From Lentzea albidocapillata subsp. violacea (GTDB lineage Bacteria > Actinomycetota > Actinomycetes > Mycobacteriales > Pseudonocardiaceae): 43,595 nt of DNA. Within the stretch, counting starts at the first letter, position 1, and the number at the start of each line of letters is the position of its first letter. A program made the translations under genes and the position numbers. Below, in pieces: positions 1-7,910 of this stretch. Location: positions 1 to 43,595 of the forward strand of contig NZ_FNET01000035.1 of assembly GCF_900100275.1 (NCBI RefSeq). Reading direction: 5' to 3'. The notes beneath the pieces were generated by a model, which was not told where the DNA came from, did no database searches, and was given only the letters and a program-made list of their open reading frames with translations.

Positions 1-723
1 GTTGCGAACCCCAGTGTCCAACCCCGACAATGAGGCCGATGACCACTTGGGTTCCCGCTGAAGTTGCTTCAGTTTTCGTGAACTCAAGGAGTTCAGCGGC
101 GTCCGGAACACCAGCACGTCCTCGTGGCTGATGAGATGCAGCGGCAGGCCGGCGCGACGTTGTTTGGCGATGAAGTCGCGTTGGAAGAAGCTGCCGCGGG
201 GGACGAGGTCGTGGTCGGCGACGCGGGCGAGCAGGGCGACACAGCGTTCGACCGGGATGAGTCCGGCGTGTTCGCCGCAGGCGAGGATCTGGGAGGGCAG
301 GTCGATCAGTTCGGCGTGTTCGCGCCAGGGCCGGATGGTGATGGCGATGTGGCCGCCTGGGCGAAGGTAGGTGGCACAGCCGGTGAGGATGCGGGTGAAC
401 CCGGCGAGCAGGCGGTGGTGGCCGATGTTGGCGAGGTTGCCGCGGTCGAGAGTGTTGCCGTAGAGGTGGTGGTACTTGTGCACGCCGCCGGCTCCGGTAA
501 CGACCTGGCCGTGGGTGGACGGCCCGTACGGGGGCGACGTCACGACGAGTGCGGCTTGTCCGAGATAGCGCTGCGGCAGCACCGACGACAGGTGCCGGGC
601 ATCGCCGCCGAATACGTGCCCCTCGGTCTGCACACCGGCGTTGCGGGCGAGCTCTAGGTTGGTCTCTGCGACCTGCACCCAGTGCGGTTCGTACTCGACA
701 CCTAGCCGCATGAGCTCTGCCAT
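1..723 (-). pseudogene. TRM11-like DNA methyltransferase remnant, 5'-truncated and cut by window edge
   Basis: The minus frame is open from the window edge up to an ATG at 723. It reads VEYEPHWVQVAETNLELA, then GGDARH, then the catalytic-type motif TSPPYGPSTHGQV, then RPGGHIAITIRPW and HEDVLVFRTP. These follow the order of actinobacterial TRM11-family SAM-dependent methyltransferases (N4-cytosine/N6-adenine type). That family normally has a SAM-binding motif I of the type DPxxGxGTT just before VEYEP. Here the frame upstream of 723 reads unrelated sequence (KSQTSDKAEDTHDRSSATR) and then runs into the neighbouring protease gene, so motif I is missing. A few residues between MRLG and VEYEP also seem lost. 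I infer an inactive remnant. The C-terminus lies outside the window, so an intact but divergent enzyme cannot be fully excluded. Confidence 0.6.
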
Positions 724-824
724 CACTCGTGTCGCTGAAGAGCGATCGTGAGTGTCTTCTGCCTTGTCCGATGTTTGGCTCTTTACACCTTCACGATTTG
801 GCGGAGTCGGCCTAAGGACCAGGG

Positions 825-3371
825 TTAGCGTTCGTCGATCTCGACGGCGATCGGCACCCTCAGTGCGGTAGCGATGGGGGTATATAGATCGATTTCTTGG
901 TCTGGGGTACGCAGAGAGACGATGAGGCTGTAGCGGAGGGGAAGGTTGGCGCGGTCTGCCCGCTTGTTGTTCTTCCACCATCCGCCGACCGGATACACGG
1001 CGATGAGGTCACAGTCGGCCAGCTCGGCACCAGCTCCATCCCACATGTCGTGGTGCAGTGAGCCGAGATTGCGTTGATTGTTGCCCACGAGCCAGCGATC
1101 TGATCCGCTAGGCGGTCGTGAACCGGTCTCCTCGTCATGTGCGTCGTGGTTCACGCGGGCGAGGAAGTCGTCCACACGCTGCTCAAGCGGTGATCTAAGT
1201 TCGAAGCGCAGACCGTGAGAGGCGTAGGCGTAACGGCGTCGCCATCCCCTCCGGGACGCGGCGGGTTCGATGAAGTAGGACAACGTGATTCGAAGCTGGA
1301 TCTGTGTATCGGCGAGGTCGCGAAGCGTTTCGGTCGGCCACGGAAGACGGTGCAGCCGGAAGCTGCGGGCACGATGCGTCGGGCCATCGAAAGGAACGAA
1401 CTCGTCCTGGGTGACGAGGGTGACCGCATTGCGGCTGGAGGTTAGGACCGCTTCCTCGGTAGGCACGCCCCAGCCGTAGCGACGCAGCATGGCTTGCCGT
1501 GCGGTCTTGCCGGTGTTGTTGTCGATCTCGGCTTTCATCGCCGGGGTCCACTCGGCGGCGTGGACGAGTAGACCGCGGATGGTTTCCGGCCAGTAAGTGG
1601 GGTACGCCGCCATTGCTTTAGCGGCGAGTCGGGACGCCTGGGCGGTTGCCGCACTGGTGGCGTTGGCCGACGTCAGAGCGAGGTCGTCCCTGTGTGATGT
1701 GGTCCTCACGGTGAGCAAAGGGTGCTTGTCGTGGAAGTCCACGCCGTCCGTGAGGACGTTGCCACCCTCCATGCAGATGTCGGGCTTGAGCGGCCACGGA
1801 CGGGTTCCGAACAGCAGCGACGTCCTGCTATGCGGAGAGAGATCTCCAGTAGCTGCGAGCGGTGTCCAATGCGTGAAGTTCGGATCGGACGGGATTGAGG
1901 TGAGATCGGTGTGGGCGCCAACGACCAAGGCGTTCCATGCCTGTGCGGGATCCTGGATGCCAGCAGCGTCACAGACATCGCGGTAGTCGATGCCCGACTC
2001 CCATCCGTTGACGTTGCCGGCTGAGATCAGGAACAAGCGAGCTGCCGCGGGATCAGGTTGGCCGAGAAGGCTGATTCCGCCGTCTGACTGTCCAATATCG
2101 GTGCCAACGGCGAGAGCGTCGATCGATGCTGACCACAGGGAAGGCTCCCCGAAGCGGGCCTCTGGCGGCGAAGTGATCGGCATGCAGAACACTCGTCGGC
2201 GGTCTGCTGCGGACGCCTCGGCGGCAGCGGCGGCTTGGGCGGTGACCAGACCGTAGGCGAGAGGATCGTTCACGGCTGGGGCCTCGGGAAGAATCTTGAC
2301 GGACTCCAGCCGGTGTGTGAGCACAACAGGCTTGGTGCTGACGAGAACGTCGTCGAGCGGTCCGTAGAGGGCGAGCCCAGCCATCAAAGTCCCATGGCCC
2401 AAACGGTCAGTGCCGGCGCTGTCGACGACGGAGTGCACGTCCGCCGGGGCAAGAGAGGCCGAGAGCAGGACATGAGATCGGCGTACGCCGCTGTCCAAAT
2501 GACAGACGACGGCAGCGGCCTCGACTGCGGCGACGGTGGTGCGGTCGACGAGATCTGTGGTCAATTCGTTCTGATCGTCAAGCGAAAGGTCCTCGATCGT
2601 GTCGACGAACTCGGGACGTCGGACCTCAGCGAGTGGAATCGCGGTGAACGGTAGAACCTGTAGATCGTCCCACCGTGCCTCAATCCATACAACGGTTCGA
2701 TCAGCGAACTCCACACGTCGCGACGAAACACGCAGACCTGTTGTGTCGGCGTATGCACGCAGCAGTTCTAGACCGGAATCAGAAGGAGTGAGCCACAACT
2801 CCCACCATGCCAACCCCTGAGCGGGAGGTTCGCCGGCCGACTGCCACAAATCCCGGAGCACCGCTCGCCGGATACGACCGATGTTGGCGACGAGTTCCCG
2901 ATTGCGAGGGTTTCCTGTCGGTGACTGGCGATTGAGGAAGTCTTCGAAGAGCTGCAGGAATTTTACGCGATACTCGTCGCTGACCCAGACGACGGCGCTT
3001 TCTGGTTGGCCTGCGGCAGATGGCGTGACGGACAGCAGCAGCCACTGCGGTCGTTTAGGTGTTTTGCGTTGGGGCGACATACGTTCGAGCGAGTCGAGCT
3101 TCAGCGGGAACGCTTGATCTCCAGCATCCAGCACCAAGATCACGCCCAGTGCCTTCAGCTCTTCGAGCGTGAGTTCGTCCTCAACGTCCGAGCGGTCCGC
3201 CTCTGCTTGGGTGAACGAGCTTTGCAGGTCACCACGCAGTTTGCCGCCATGAGTCCGACGCTCTACGTCGCGAATCCGCGGGTCACCACCGCCACGGCGA
3301 TGAAAGTCTCGGTCTTCGGCGCGATTAAGAACGGCGAGGTGCGTCAGCGATGCTGAGGTGGGTTCACTCAC
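825..3371 (-). CDS. ietS: Subtilisin-like (S8) serine protease, IetS-type defence protease
   Basis: Cytoplasmic S8-family protease of about 848 residues with no signal peptide. The catalytic triad is readable from the GTG start at 3371: Asp about 293 in CHLDSGV, His about 326 in GHGTLMAG, oxyanion Asn about 453 in SAGN, and Ser about 573 in NATSAATA. About 290 N-terminal residues of unknown fold precede the protease domain, and a beta-rich tail follows it. The GTG at 3371 is chosen because it overlaps the stop of the upstream AAA+ ATPase gene (GTGAGTGA, 8-nt overlap), which implies translational coupling; an in-frame start at 3404 is also possible. A subtilisin-like protease paired with an AAA+ ATPase is the arrangement of IetAS, first described as a plasmid-borne incompatibility/toxicity pair and later reported as an antiphage system. 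Assignment rests on architecture and motifs. Confidence 0.82.
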   Translation of the reverse strand: MSEPTSASLTHLAVLNRAEDRDFHRRGGGDPRIRDVERRTHGGKLRGDLQSSFTQAEADRSDVEDELTLEELKALGVILVLDAGDQAFPLKLDSLERMSPQRKTPKRPQWLLLSVTPSAAGQPESAVVWVSDEYRVKFLQLFEDFLNRQSPTGNPRNRELVANIGRIRRAVLRDLWQSAGEPPAQGLAWWELWLTPSDSGLELLRAYADTTGLRVSSRRVEFADRTVVWIEARWDDLQVLPFTAIPLAEVRRPEFVDTIEDLSLDDQNELTTDLVDRTTVAAVEAAAVVCHLDSGVRRSHVLLSASLAPADVHSVVDSAGTDRLGHGTLMAGLALYGPLDDVLVSTKPVVLTHRLESVKILPEAPAVNDPLAYGLVTAQAAAAAEASAADRRRVFCMPITSPPEARFGEPSLWSASIDALAVGTDIGQSDGGISLLGQPDPAAARLFLISAGNVNGWESGIDYRDVCDAAGIQDPAQAWNALVVGAHTDLTSIPSDPNFTHWTPLAATGDLSPHSRTSLLFGTRPWPLKPDICMEGGNVLTDGVDFHDKHPLLTVRTTSHRDDLALTSANATSAATAQASRLAAKAMAAYPTYWPETIRGLLVHAAEWTPAMKAEIDNNTGKTARQAMLRRYGWGVPTEEAVLTSSRNAVTLVTQDEFVPFDGPTHRARSFRLHRLPWPTETLRDLADTQIQLRITLSYFIEPAASRRGWRRRYAYASHGLRFELRSPLEQRVDDFLARVNHDAHDEETGSRPPSGSDRWLVGNNQRNLGSLHHDMWDGAGAELADCDLIAVYPVGGWWKNNKRADRANLPLRYSLIVSLRTPDQEIDLYTPIATALRVPIAVEIDER

Positions 3372-4332
3372 TACTTCCCGCCCGGCGCGCGTCGAGAGCG
3401 GCAATCACATCCATCGCTGTGACGCGCTCTGCGTCGCGCAAGATGGCCTGCTTTGCGGCTGATTCCGCCGCCTTGACCAGCTCAGCGTGGCTCAGCTCGG
3501 TTGTATGCGAACCGACCTGCGCCCAGCGAATCCCGCGGCCAAGCGGGCCGAGGCGGGCCTTCATGACCTCGACAGCGTGTTCAGCGTCCGGCAGGCTGTA
3601 CTTGATCACCACGTCGAACCGTCGGAATAGGGCGTGGTCGAGGATCGATCGGTGGTTCGTGGCAGCGACCACGATGCTCTCTGTGCTGACCTGCTCGAGG
3701 AAGATCAGGAAAGCGTTGACGATCCGGCGGGCTTCTCCCACATCGTTCCCACCTCGATGGCCACCGAGTGCGTCGAACTCGTCGAACAGGTACACAGCGC
3801 GTTGCGTCGCCGCTGCATCGAACACGGTTCGGAGCTTGCTGGCCGTCTCACCCATGAATTTGCTCAGCAAACTGTCCAGCCGAACGGTCAACAGCGGCAA
3901 CGACAGCTCATGTGCAAGAACGCCCGCGGTCATCGTCTTGCCGGTCCCAGGCGGTCCCTCCAGCAACAACCGATGTATAGGTGTGTACCCATGCTTGAGT
4001 AGAGCTTGCCGCTGCCGCTGCTCATGCAGCACCCGAGCAACCGCGTCCTTCAACGTCGACGGACCGATCAGGTCACGGAGCGTCACATCCGGGAAGTCAG
4101 CGGTCAGTAGATCGGCGAGATCTCCGCGAGGGCGAGCGATCGCGGTGACCTTGTCCACCACGGGCTGACGCCGGCCTGTCTCGATCAGCTGCTTCAGGTC
4201 GCCGGCCAGCACGTTGTGTCCTTGTCGCGCTGCCTTGGCGGCGACCTGCAACGCCACGGCGTAGAAGGCTTCGTCGTCTCCAGCAGCGTGGCTACGCACC
4301 AAAGCCTTGATGTGTTCGCCTGACGCTGCCAC
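3364..4332 (-). CDS. ietA: AAA+ ATPase, IetA-type partner of the S8 protease
   Basis: AAA+ ATPase of about 322 residues. Walker A is GPPGTGKT (126-133), Walker B is VYLFDEFDAL (acidic pair 184-185), sensor 1 Asn lies in VVAATNH (about 226), and arginine-finger residues lie in FRRFD (about 237-238). The N-terminal 90 residues are helical. The start is set to GTG 4332 because a purine-rich ribosome binding site (GGAGAAGAGGAG) lies directly upstream and family members begin near this point. A longer open frame reaches 4593, but its extra residues look non-coding. It is the first gene of a two-gene operon with the S8 protease, whose start overlaps its stop. By family knowledge the ATPase probably controls or feeds the protease; which signal triggers it is not visible. 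Confidence 0.85.
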   Translation of the reverse strand: MAASGEHIKALVRSHAAGDDEAFYAVALQVAAKAARQGHNVLAGDLKQLIETGRRQPVVDKVTAIARPRGDLADLLTADFPDVTLRDLIGPSTLKDAVARVLHEQRQRQALLKHGYTPIHRLLLEGPPGTGKTMTAGVLAHELSLPLLTVRLDSLLSKFMGETASKLRTVFDAAATQRAVYLFDEFDALGGHRGGNDVGEARRIVNAFLIFLEQVSTESIVVAATNHRSILDHALFRRFDVVIKYSLPDAEHAVEVMKARLGPLGRGIRWAQVGSHTTELSHAELVKAAESAAKQAILRDAERVTAMDVIAALDARRAGSSE

Positions 4333-4759
4333 GGCTCCTCTTCTCCTCGTCTCGACCTCATGGCCAGAGTAACGGTTCACCTGCAGAGTCGACTCTTGAG
4401 CCGAGATCGTTTCACCAACCGCGCTGGTCAGACGCGACTCGATCGGCTGGCAGTGTCGTCGGGGTTCTTGACTGATGGGTGGATCGTCCGTCGGTCCTGA
4501 CGGCAATGCATCCCCCGATCGAGTGGCACAGCCTTGGGAGTGCCGGGGAAAGCAGGCTCCTGAGGTAGTTTCGCGCCTGGCTGCCGTGTTCACCCTGACC
4601 GGGCGATGGTCATCTGTGAGCTGGCCGGCGGGTCGGCGTTCCTCAATGACAGCCGCTGTTTACGACATCGTTGAGTGTCACCTTGTCAGGTTTCGCTGTG
4701 CGTCAGAGATCTAGTCAGATCTGTTGGCATCCGGTGAAGTTGCGAGCAGGAACGTACGG
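4333..4759. promoter_or_regulatory. Intergenic region between divergent ietAS and recombinase operons
   Basis: No convincing gene lies in these 427 bases; the short open frames have no family signature or ribosome binding site. Both flanking operons read outward, so their promoters should be here. One visible structure is the palindrome AGATCT repeated at 4707-4712 and 4717-4722 with AGTC between, inside a larger direct repeat starting GTCAGA. It could be an operator or a recombinase-related site, but nothing proves that. Confidence 0.4.
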
Positions 4760-5047
4760 ATGCACATGGATGAGCACTTAGGCACACAGCTGGAATTGAT
4801 CTACGACACCGCGCCTGGCCCTCATCATGAGGGCTGCGTTGGCGTCGAGAATCCTGGGCCGAGTTGGTCATACCAGTGGGAGGGCACTCGCAATGGCGGC
4901 CGCTACCTCTTTGCCAGCCAGGTAAGCCGGATCGGCGGGATAGACGGTGAGCGCCGGCGTCTGGAACTCACGGCAGTAGTGCGCGAGCTGCTCCGCTGGT
5001 CAGCGCAAGAGGTACACACCGACGCGGTTACGGAGCGGCGGGCATGA
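4760..5047 (+). CDS. Small unknown protein translationally coupled to serine recombinase
   Basis: A 95-residue acidic/neutral protein without a domain I recognise. The ATG at 4760 is preferred because AGGA lies 8 nt upstream; the open frame extends back to a TTG at 4724. The gene ends in a 4-nt ATGA overlap with the recombinase start at 5044, so the two are translated together. A conserved-looking core contains YDTAPGPHHEGCVGVENPGP and SYQWEGTRNGGRY. Small genes coupled to large serine recombinases are sometimes directionality factors or accessory proteins. That role is inference from position only. Confidence 0.6.
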   Translation: MHMDEHLGTQLELIYDTAPGPHHEGCVGVENPGPSWSYQWEGTRNGGRYLFASQVSRIGGIDGERRRLELTAVVRELLRWSAQEVHTDAVTERRA

Positions 5048-6822
5048 CAACGTCGTTCGACTCTGCGGCCACACCGTACGGCGCTGCCGTACGGACCACT
5101 GGCTTGTCGGACCTCGCGGTGTCGCCGTTCGGGATGCCGGTTTCCTTGCTGTACGGCGAAGTTCGAGTCGCCTGGCTGGGTAGAACATCCACCCACGAAC
5201 GGCAAGATCCGCGGCAATCGCTCATACGGCAGCTCGAACGCTGCCGTGGGGCTGTTCCCGACGCGTGGGTGATCGTCTGTCACTTCTACGACGTCGAGTC
5301 CGGCCGTATGGAGCTCGACCAACGAGGACACGGCACCGGCTACGACCGGTTCGATATCCCGATCGCTCGTGATGGAGGCATGGCTGATCTCCTTGACGAG
5401 GCGCAGCACTCCAGCCGACGTTTTGATGTGGTGATCTGTGAGTCCACCTCACGAGTGGCACGGCGCATGTACGAGGGCCTGTCGGTTGAACGTGCATTGG
5501 ACAAGGGCGGTGTGCCCTTGTTCGCCTGGAACGAGCCGATCAAGCTCGACGGCAGCCGGGCCCAACAGGTTCTGCAACGTCGGATCAACCAGGCGGTGGC
5601 CGAATACGAAGTACTCAACACCCTGGAGCTGTCCTGGGGCGGGCTGTGTACGCACGTCCGCGAAGGCTGGAACATCGGCAAACCGCCGTACGGCTACAAG
5701 GGTAAGACGTACCGCCATCCCAACCCCGCAAAGGCGGAGAAGGGGCTCACCAAGACGAGGCTCGAGCCGGACGGCGTGCGAGCGGCGACAGTCACGCAGA
5801 TCGCATCGTGGCGGTACTACGAGGGTCTCGGCTATGGAGTCATCGCCGAGCGGCTCAACGCAGACCTGGCTTCCTACCCACCGCCCGAGCCTCCGGGCAA
5901 GGCACGTGCCCGCGGTTTGTGGAGCAAATCCAGCGTCAGCGGAGTCTTGTGCAACCCAAAGTACGCCGGATACCAGGTATTCAACCGACGCGCGACGCGC
6001 TCCAAGCGCGGGAAGGTCAACCCTCCGAGCCACTGGGTGTGGTCGCACGAACCCGCGCACGAGCCTCTCATTCCAAAGTGGATGTTCGACGAGATCACTG
6101 CATCCAGACAGTCCAACCGCGGCACACGGTCCGAAGCCACCCTGCAGGCCCAGCCACAGACCAAACGTGCGTACGCCCTCAAGGGCATGGTCTTCTGCAA
6201 TTGCGGAAGGAGGATGCACGGCAACCAGAAACGTGGACTCGTCTACTACACCTGCTGGCCCCGCGACAACAACCGCGGACGAAAGGGCCTACATCCGCCA
6301 GGGAACGAAGCGGTGTACATCCGGGAGGAGGCGATCCTGCGGGCGGCCGCTTCGTTGCTTGCCGAGCAGGTGTTCGTTCCGGAGCTCGCGACGATGCTGC
6401 AAGCTGCCGGCGGCGAGAGTGATCAGAACACGTCGTGCGGCGTTGTGACGCAACAGGAATGGTGGCGACGTCGTATGGCAACACTGGAGCGGCAACAGCA
6501 CAACCTGCTTCATCAAGCCCGCAACTGCGCGCCCGATGATCCCTTCACGGCCGCGCTCCGTACCAGTTACAACGACCTGGAGTCCCAGAAAACGGCTACG
6601 GCCGCCGAGATCGCGTCGTTTGAGTCTGTCGCCGGTCAGGAGTCCTTGCGAGAGCAGGATGTCTCGGTGGTGATCGAGCGTCTGGCGGGGCTTCGTGACT
6701 GCCTTGTGCGGGCGCCGGCGCCCTTGCTTCGGCGACTGTTCGAGGCCATCCAGCTCACAGTTCATCTGCACGACTACAACGGTCAAGCGACCATCAGCAT
6801 TCAGATCCCGACACTCGCCTGA
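5044..6822 (+). CDS. Large serine recombinase (site-specific integrase type)
   Basis: A 592-residue large serine recombinase. The resolvase domain holds the nucleophile Ser49 in WLGRTSTHERQDPRQSL; catalytic-domain residues continue through VICESTSRVARRMYEG. The recombinase domain spans about 210-400 (PPYGYKGKTY, IAERLN, SVSGVLCNPKYAGYQVF). A zinc-ribbon domain follows, with cysteines in VFCNCGRRMHG and YYTCW near 385-405, then a coiled-coil-like segment and a beta-rich C-terminus. Length and domain order fit phage/ICE integrases of this class. About 40 residues precede the usual start of the catalytic domain, but the ATGA coupling to the upstream small ORF supports the ATG at 5044. It may have mobilised the ietAS/recombinase segment. 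Its att sites are not identifiable here because such sites share only a 2-bp crossover core. Confidence 0.92.
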   Translation: MTTSFDSAATPYGAAVRTTGLSDLAVSPFGMPVSLLYGEVRVAWLGRTSTHERQDPRQSLIRQLERCRGAVPDAWVIVCHFYDVESGRMELDQRGHGTGYDRFDIPIARDGGMADLLDEAQHSSRRFDVVICESTSRVARRMYEGLSVERALDKGGVPLFAWNEPIKLDGSRAQQVLQRRINQAVAEYEVLNTLELSWGGLCTHVREGWNIGKPPYGYKGKTYRHPNPAKAEKGLTKTRLEPDGVRAATVTQIASWRYYEGLGYGVIAERLNADLASYPPPEPPGKARARGLWSKSSVSGVLCNPKYAGYQVFNRRATRSKRGKVNPPSHWVWSHEPAHEPLIPKWMFDEITASRQSNRGTRSEATLQAQPQTKRAYALKGMVFCNCGRRMHGNQKRGLVYYTCWPRDNNRGRKGLHPPGNEAVYIREEAILRAAASLLAEQVFVPELATMLQAAGGESDQNTSCGVVTQQEWWRRRMATLERQQHNLLHQARNCAPDDPFTAALRTSYNDLESQKTATAAEIASFESVAGQESLREQDVSVVIERLAGLRDCLVRAPAPLLRRLFEAIQLTVHLHDYNGQATISIQIPTLA

Positions 6823-6901
6823 CCGAAGGCTGCATGGACACTCCGCGCCTTTACCGGCACTGTGAACACCGGCTGGAGTGATCATGAGGGGGAGTGTCGT
6901 C

Positions 6902-7861
6902 GTGGGCATTCAGGAGCAGGCCAAAAGGCGAGGAACGCCGCTGTCACGGTTTTTGGATGAGCATCTGCCCCACCGCGACCCTGTGGTCGAGGCATGGACC
7001 ACGGAACTGGCCTCCGCGAGCCGAGACGGCGCTTCCACGCCGGCAGGCGGACGCGACAGTATCGGGTGGGCGCTAGAACTTCGCATCGGACTCGATCTGG
7101 CTGATGCACCTCCGCGGCTACAGGAACTGTCCTATCTCCCGATCGACCGCTGTGCCGCGTTGCTCGCGGCGGCGGGGTTCGAGCACGCGCCGATCGGCAA
7201 GCTGCATACGAACGGAACCACAGACCCCGTGCTGCAGCGTTGGACACGTACTCACCACCCGATAGATGTGGATGAGAGCCAGCTGGCTTCGTTGTCAGCC
7301 TGTTTGCTCCTTGACTCGTTCAGTCAGCCCATGCACCGCTGGGGAACCAAGCGCACGGTTGACGAGCGCCGTTCGCTGTTCGCGAGCGCGCTGCTGCAAG
7401 AGGCGGACTTATATGGCAACGCCGAAATCCTCAACGCGTTCCACCGCTGCTGGGCTGTCTACCTCGACCGCGGCCGACAAGGCCTGCTCGCGTTGGGCGA
7501 CAAGGTGATCGTCGCACCAGAGATGGCCAACGGGTACGGCGTGGTCGACTTGGTGATCGGTCGGACGTTGGTCGACGTCAAGCTCGCCATCGAACCCACC
7601 GACGACGATGTAGCCGCATGGCTGCGGCAACTGCTCGGTTACGTACTGCTCGACCGGTTCGACACCTTCCGGTTTGACGCGGTGGCGATCTACTGCGGCT
7701 GGCGCGGACAGGTTCTCACCTGGCCCCTATCGACCCTGCTGAGGTCTGCGGCCTCTGGCCCGGCGCCAACACTGGCGAACCTGCGCGCTGACTTCCACAA
7801 GGAGCTACGCGAGGATTTGGATCGCTACGCCTCTTGGGAAGAGCGCGAACGCTACAACTGA
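6902..7861 (+). CDS. Putative PD-(D/E)XK nuclease-like protein
   Basis: Protein of about 319 residues. The central part reads GYGVVDLVIGRTLVDVKLA, where Asp in VVDLV and the DVKL strand match the D...(D/E)xK core of the PD-(D/E)XK nuclease fold. A helix (WLRQLLGYVLLDRF) and a strand with FDAVAIYCGWRGQVLTW follow, as expected for that fold. The GTG at 6902 is chosen because GAGGGGGA lies 8 nt upstream; an in-frame GTG at 6878 is possible. It lies 79 bases after the serine recombinase and converges on a large unknown gene with a 49-base gap. Nuclease activity is an inference from the fold motif. A defence or mobile-element role fits the neighbourhood. Confidence 0.6.
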   Translation: MGIQEQAKRRGTPLSRFLDEHLPHRDPVVEAWTTELASASRDGASTPAGGRDSIGWALELRIGLDLADAPPRLQELSYLPIDRCAALLAAAGFEHAPIGKLHTNGTTDPVLQRWTRTHHPIDVDESQLASLSACLLLDSFSQPMHRWGTKRTVDERRSLFASALLQEADLYGNAEILNAFHRCWAVYLDRGRQGLLALGDKVIVAPEMANGYGVVDLVIGRTLVDVKLAIEPTDDDVAAWLRQLLGYVLLDRFDTFRFDAVAIYCGWRGQVLTWPLSTLLRSAASGPAPTLANLRADFHKELREDLDRYASWEERERYN

Positions 7862-7910
7862 TCGACTCGCAGTCGCCTCCATGCGATGGTGGGTCGGTGA
7901 GGTCGGGCAG

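Noticed and set aside
124..657. Plus-strand 177-aa open frame
   Set aside because: Antisense shadow of the methyltransferase remnant; its Val/Gly/Asp-rich composition is typical of reversed high-GC coding sequence.
4475..4714. 79-aa plus-strand frame upstream of the recombinase operon
   Set aside because: No ribosome binding site, no protein-like pattern, and it lies in the divergent control region.
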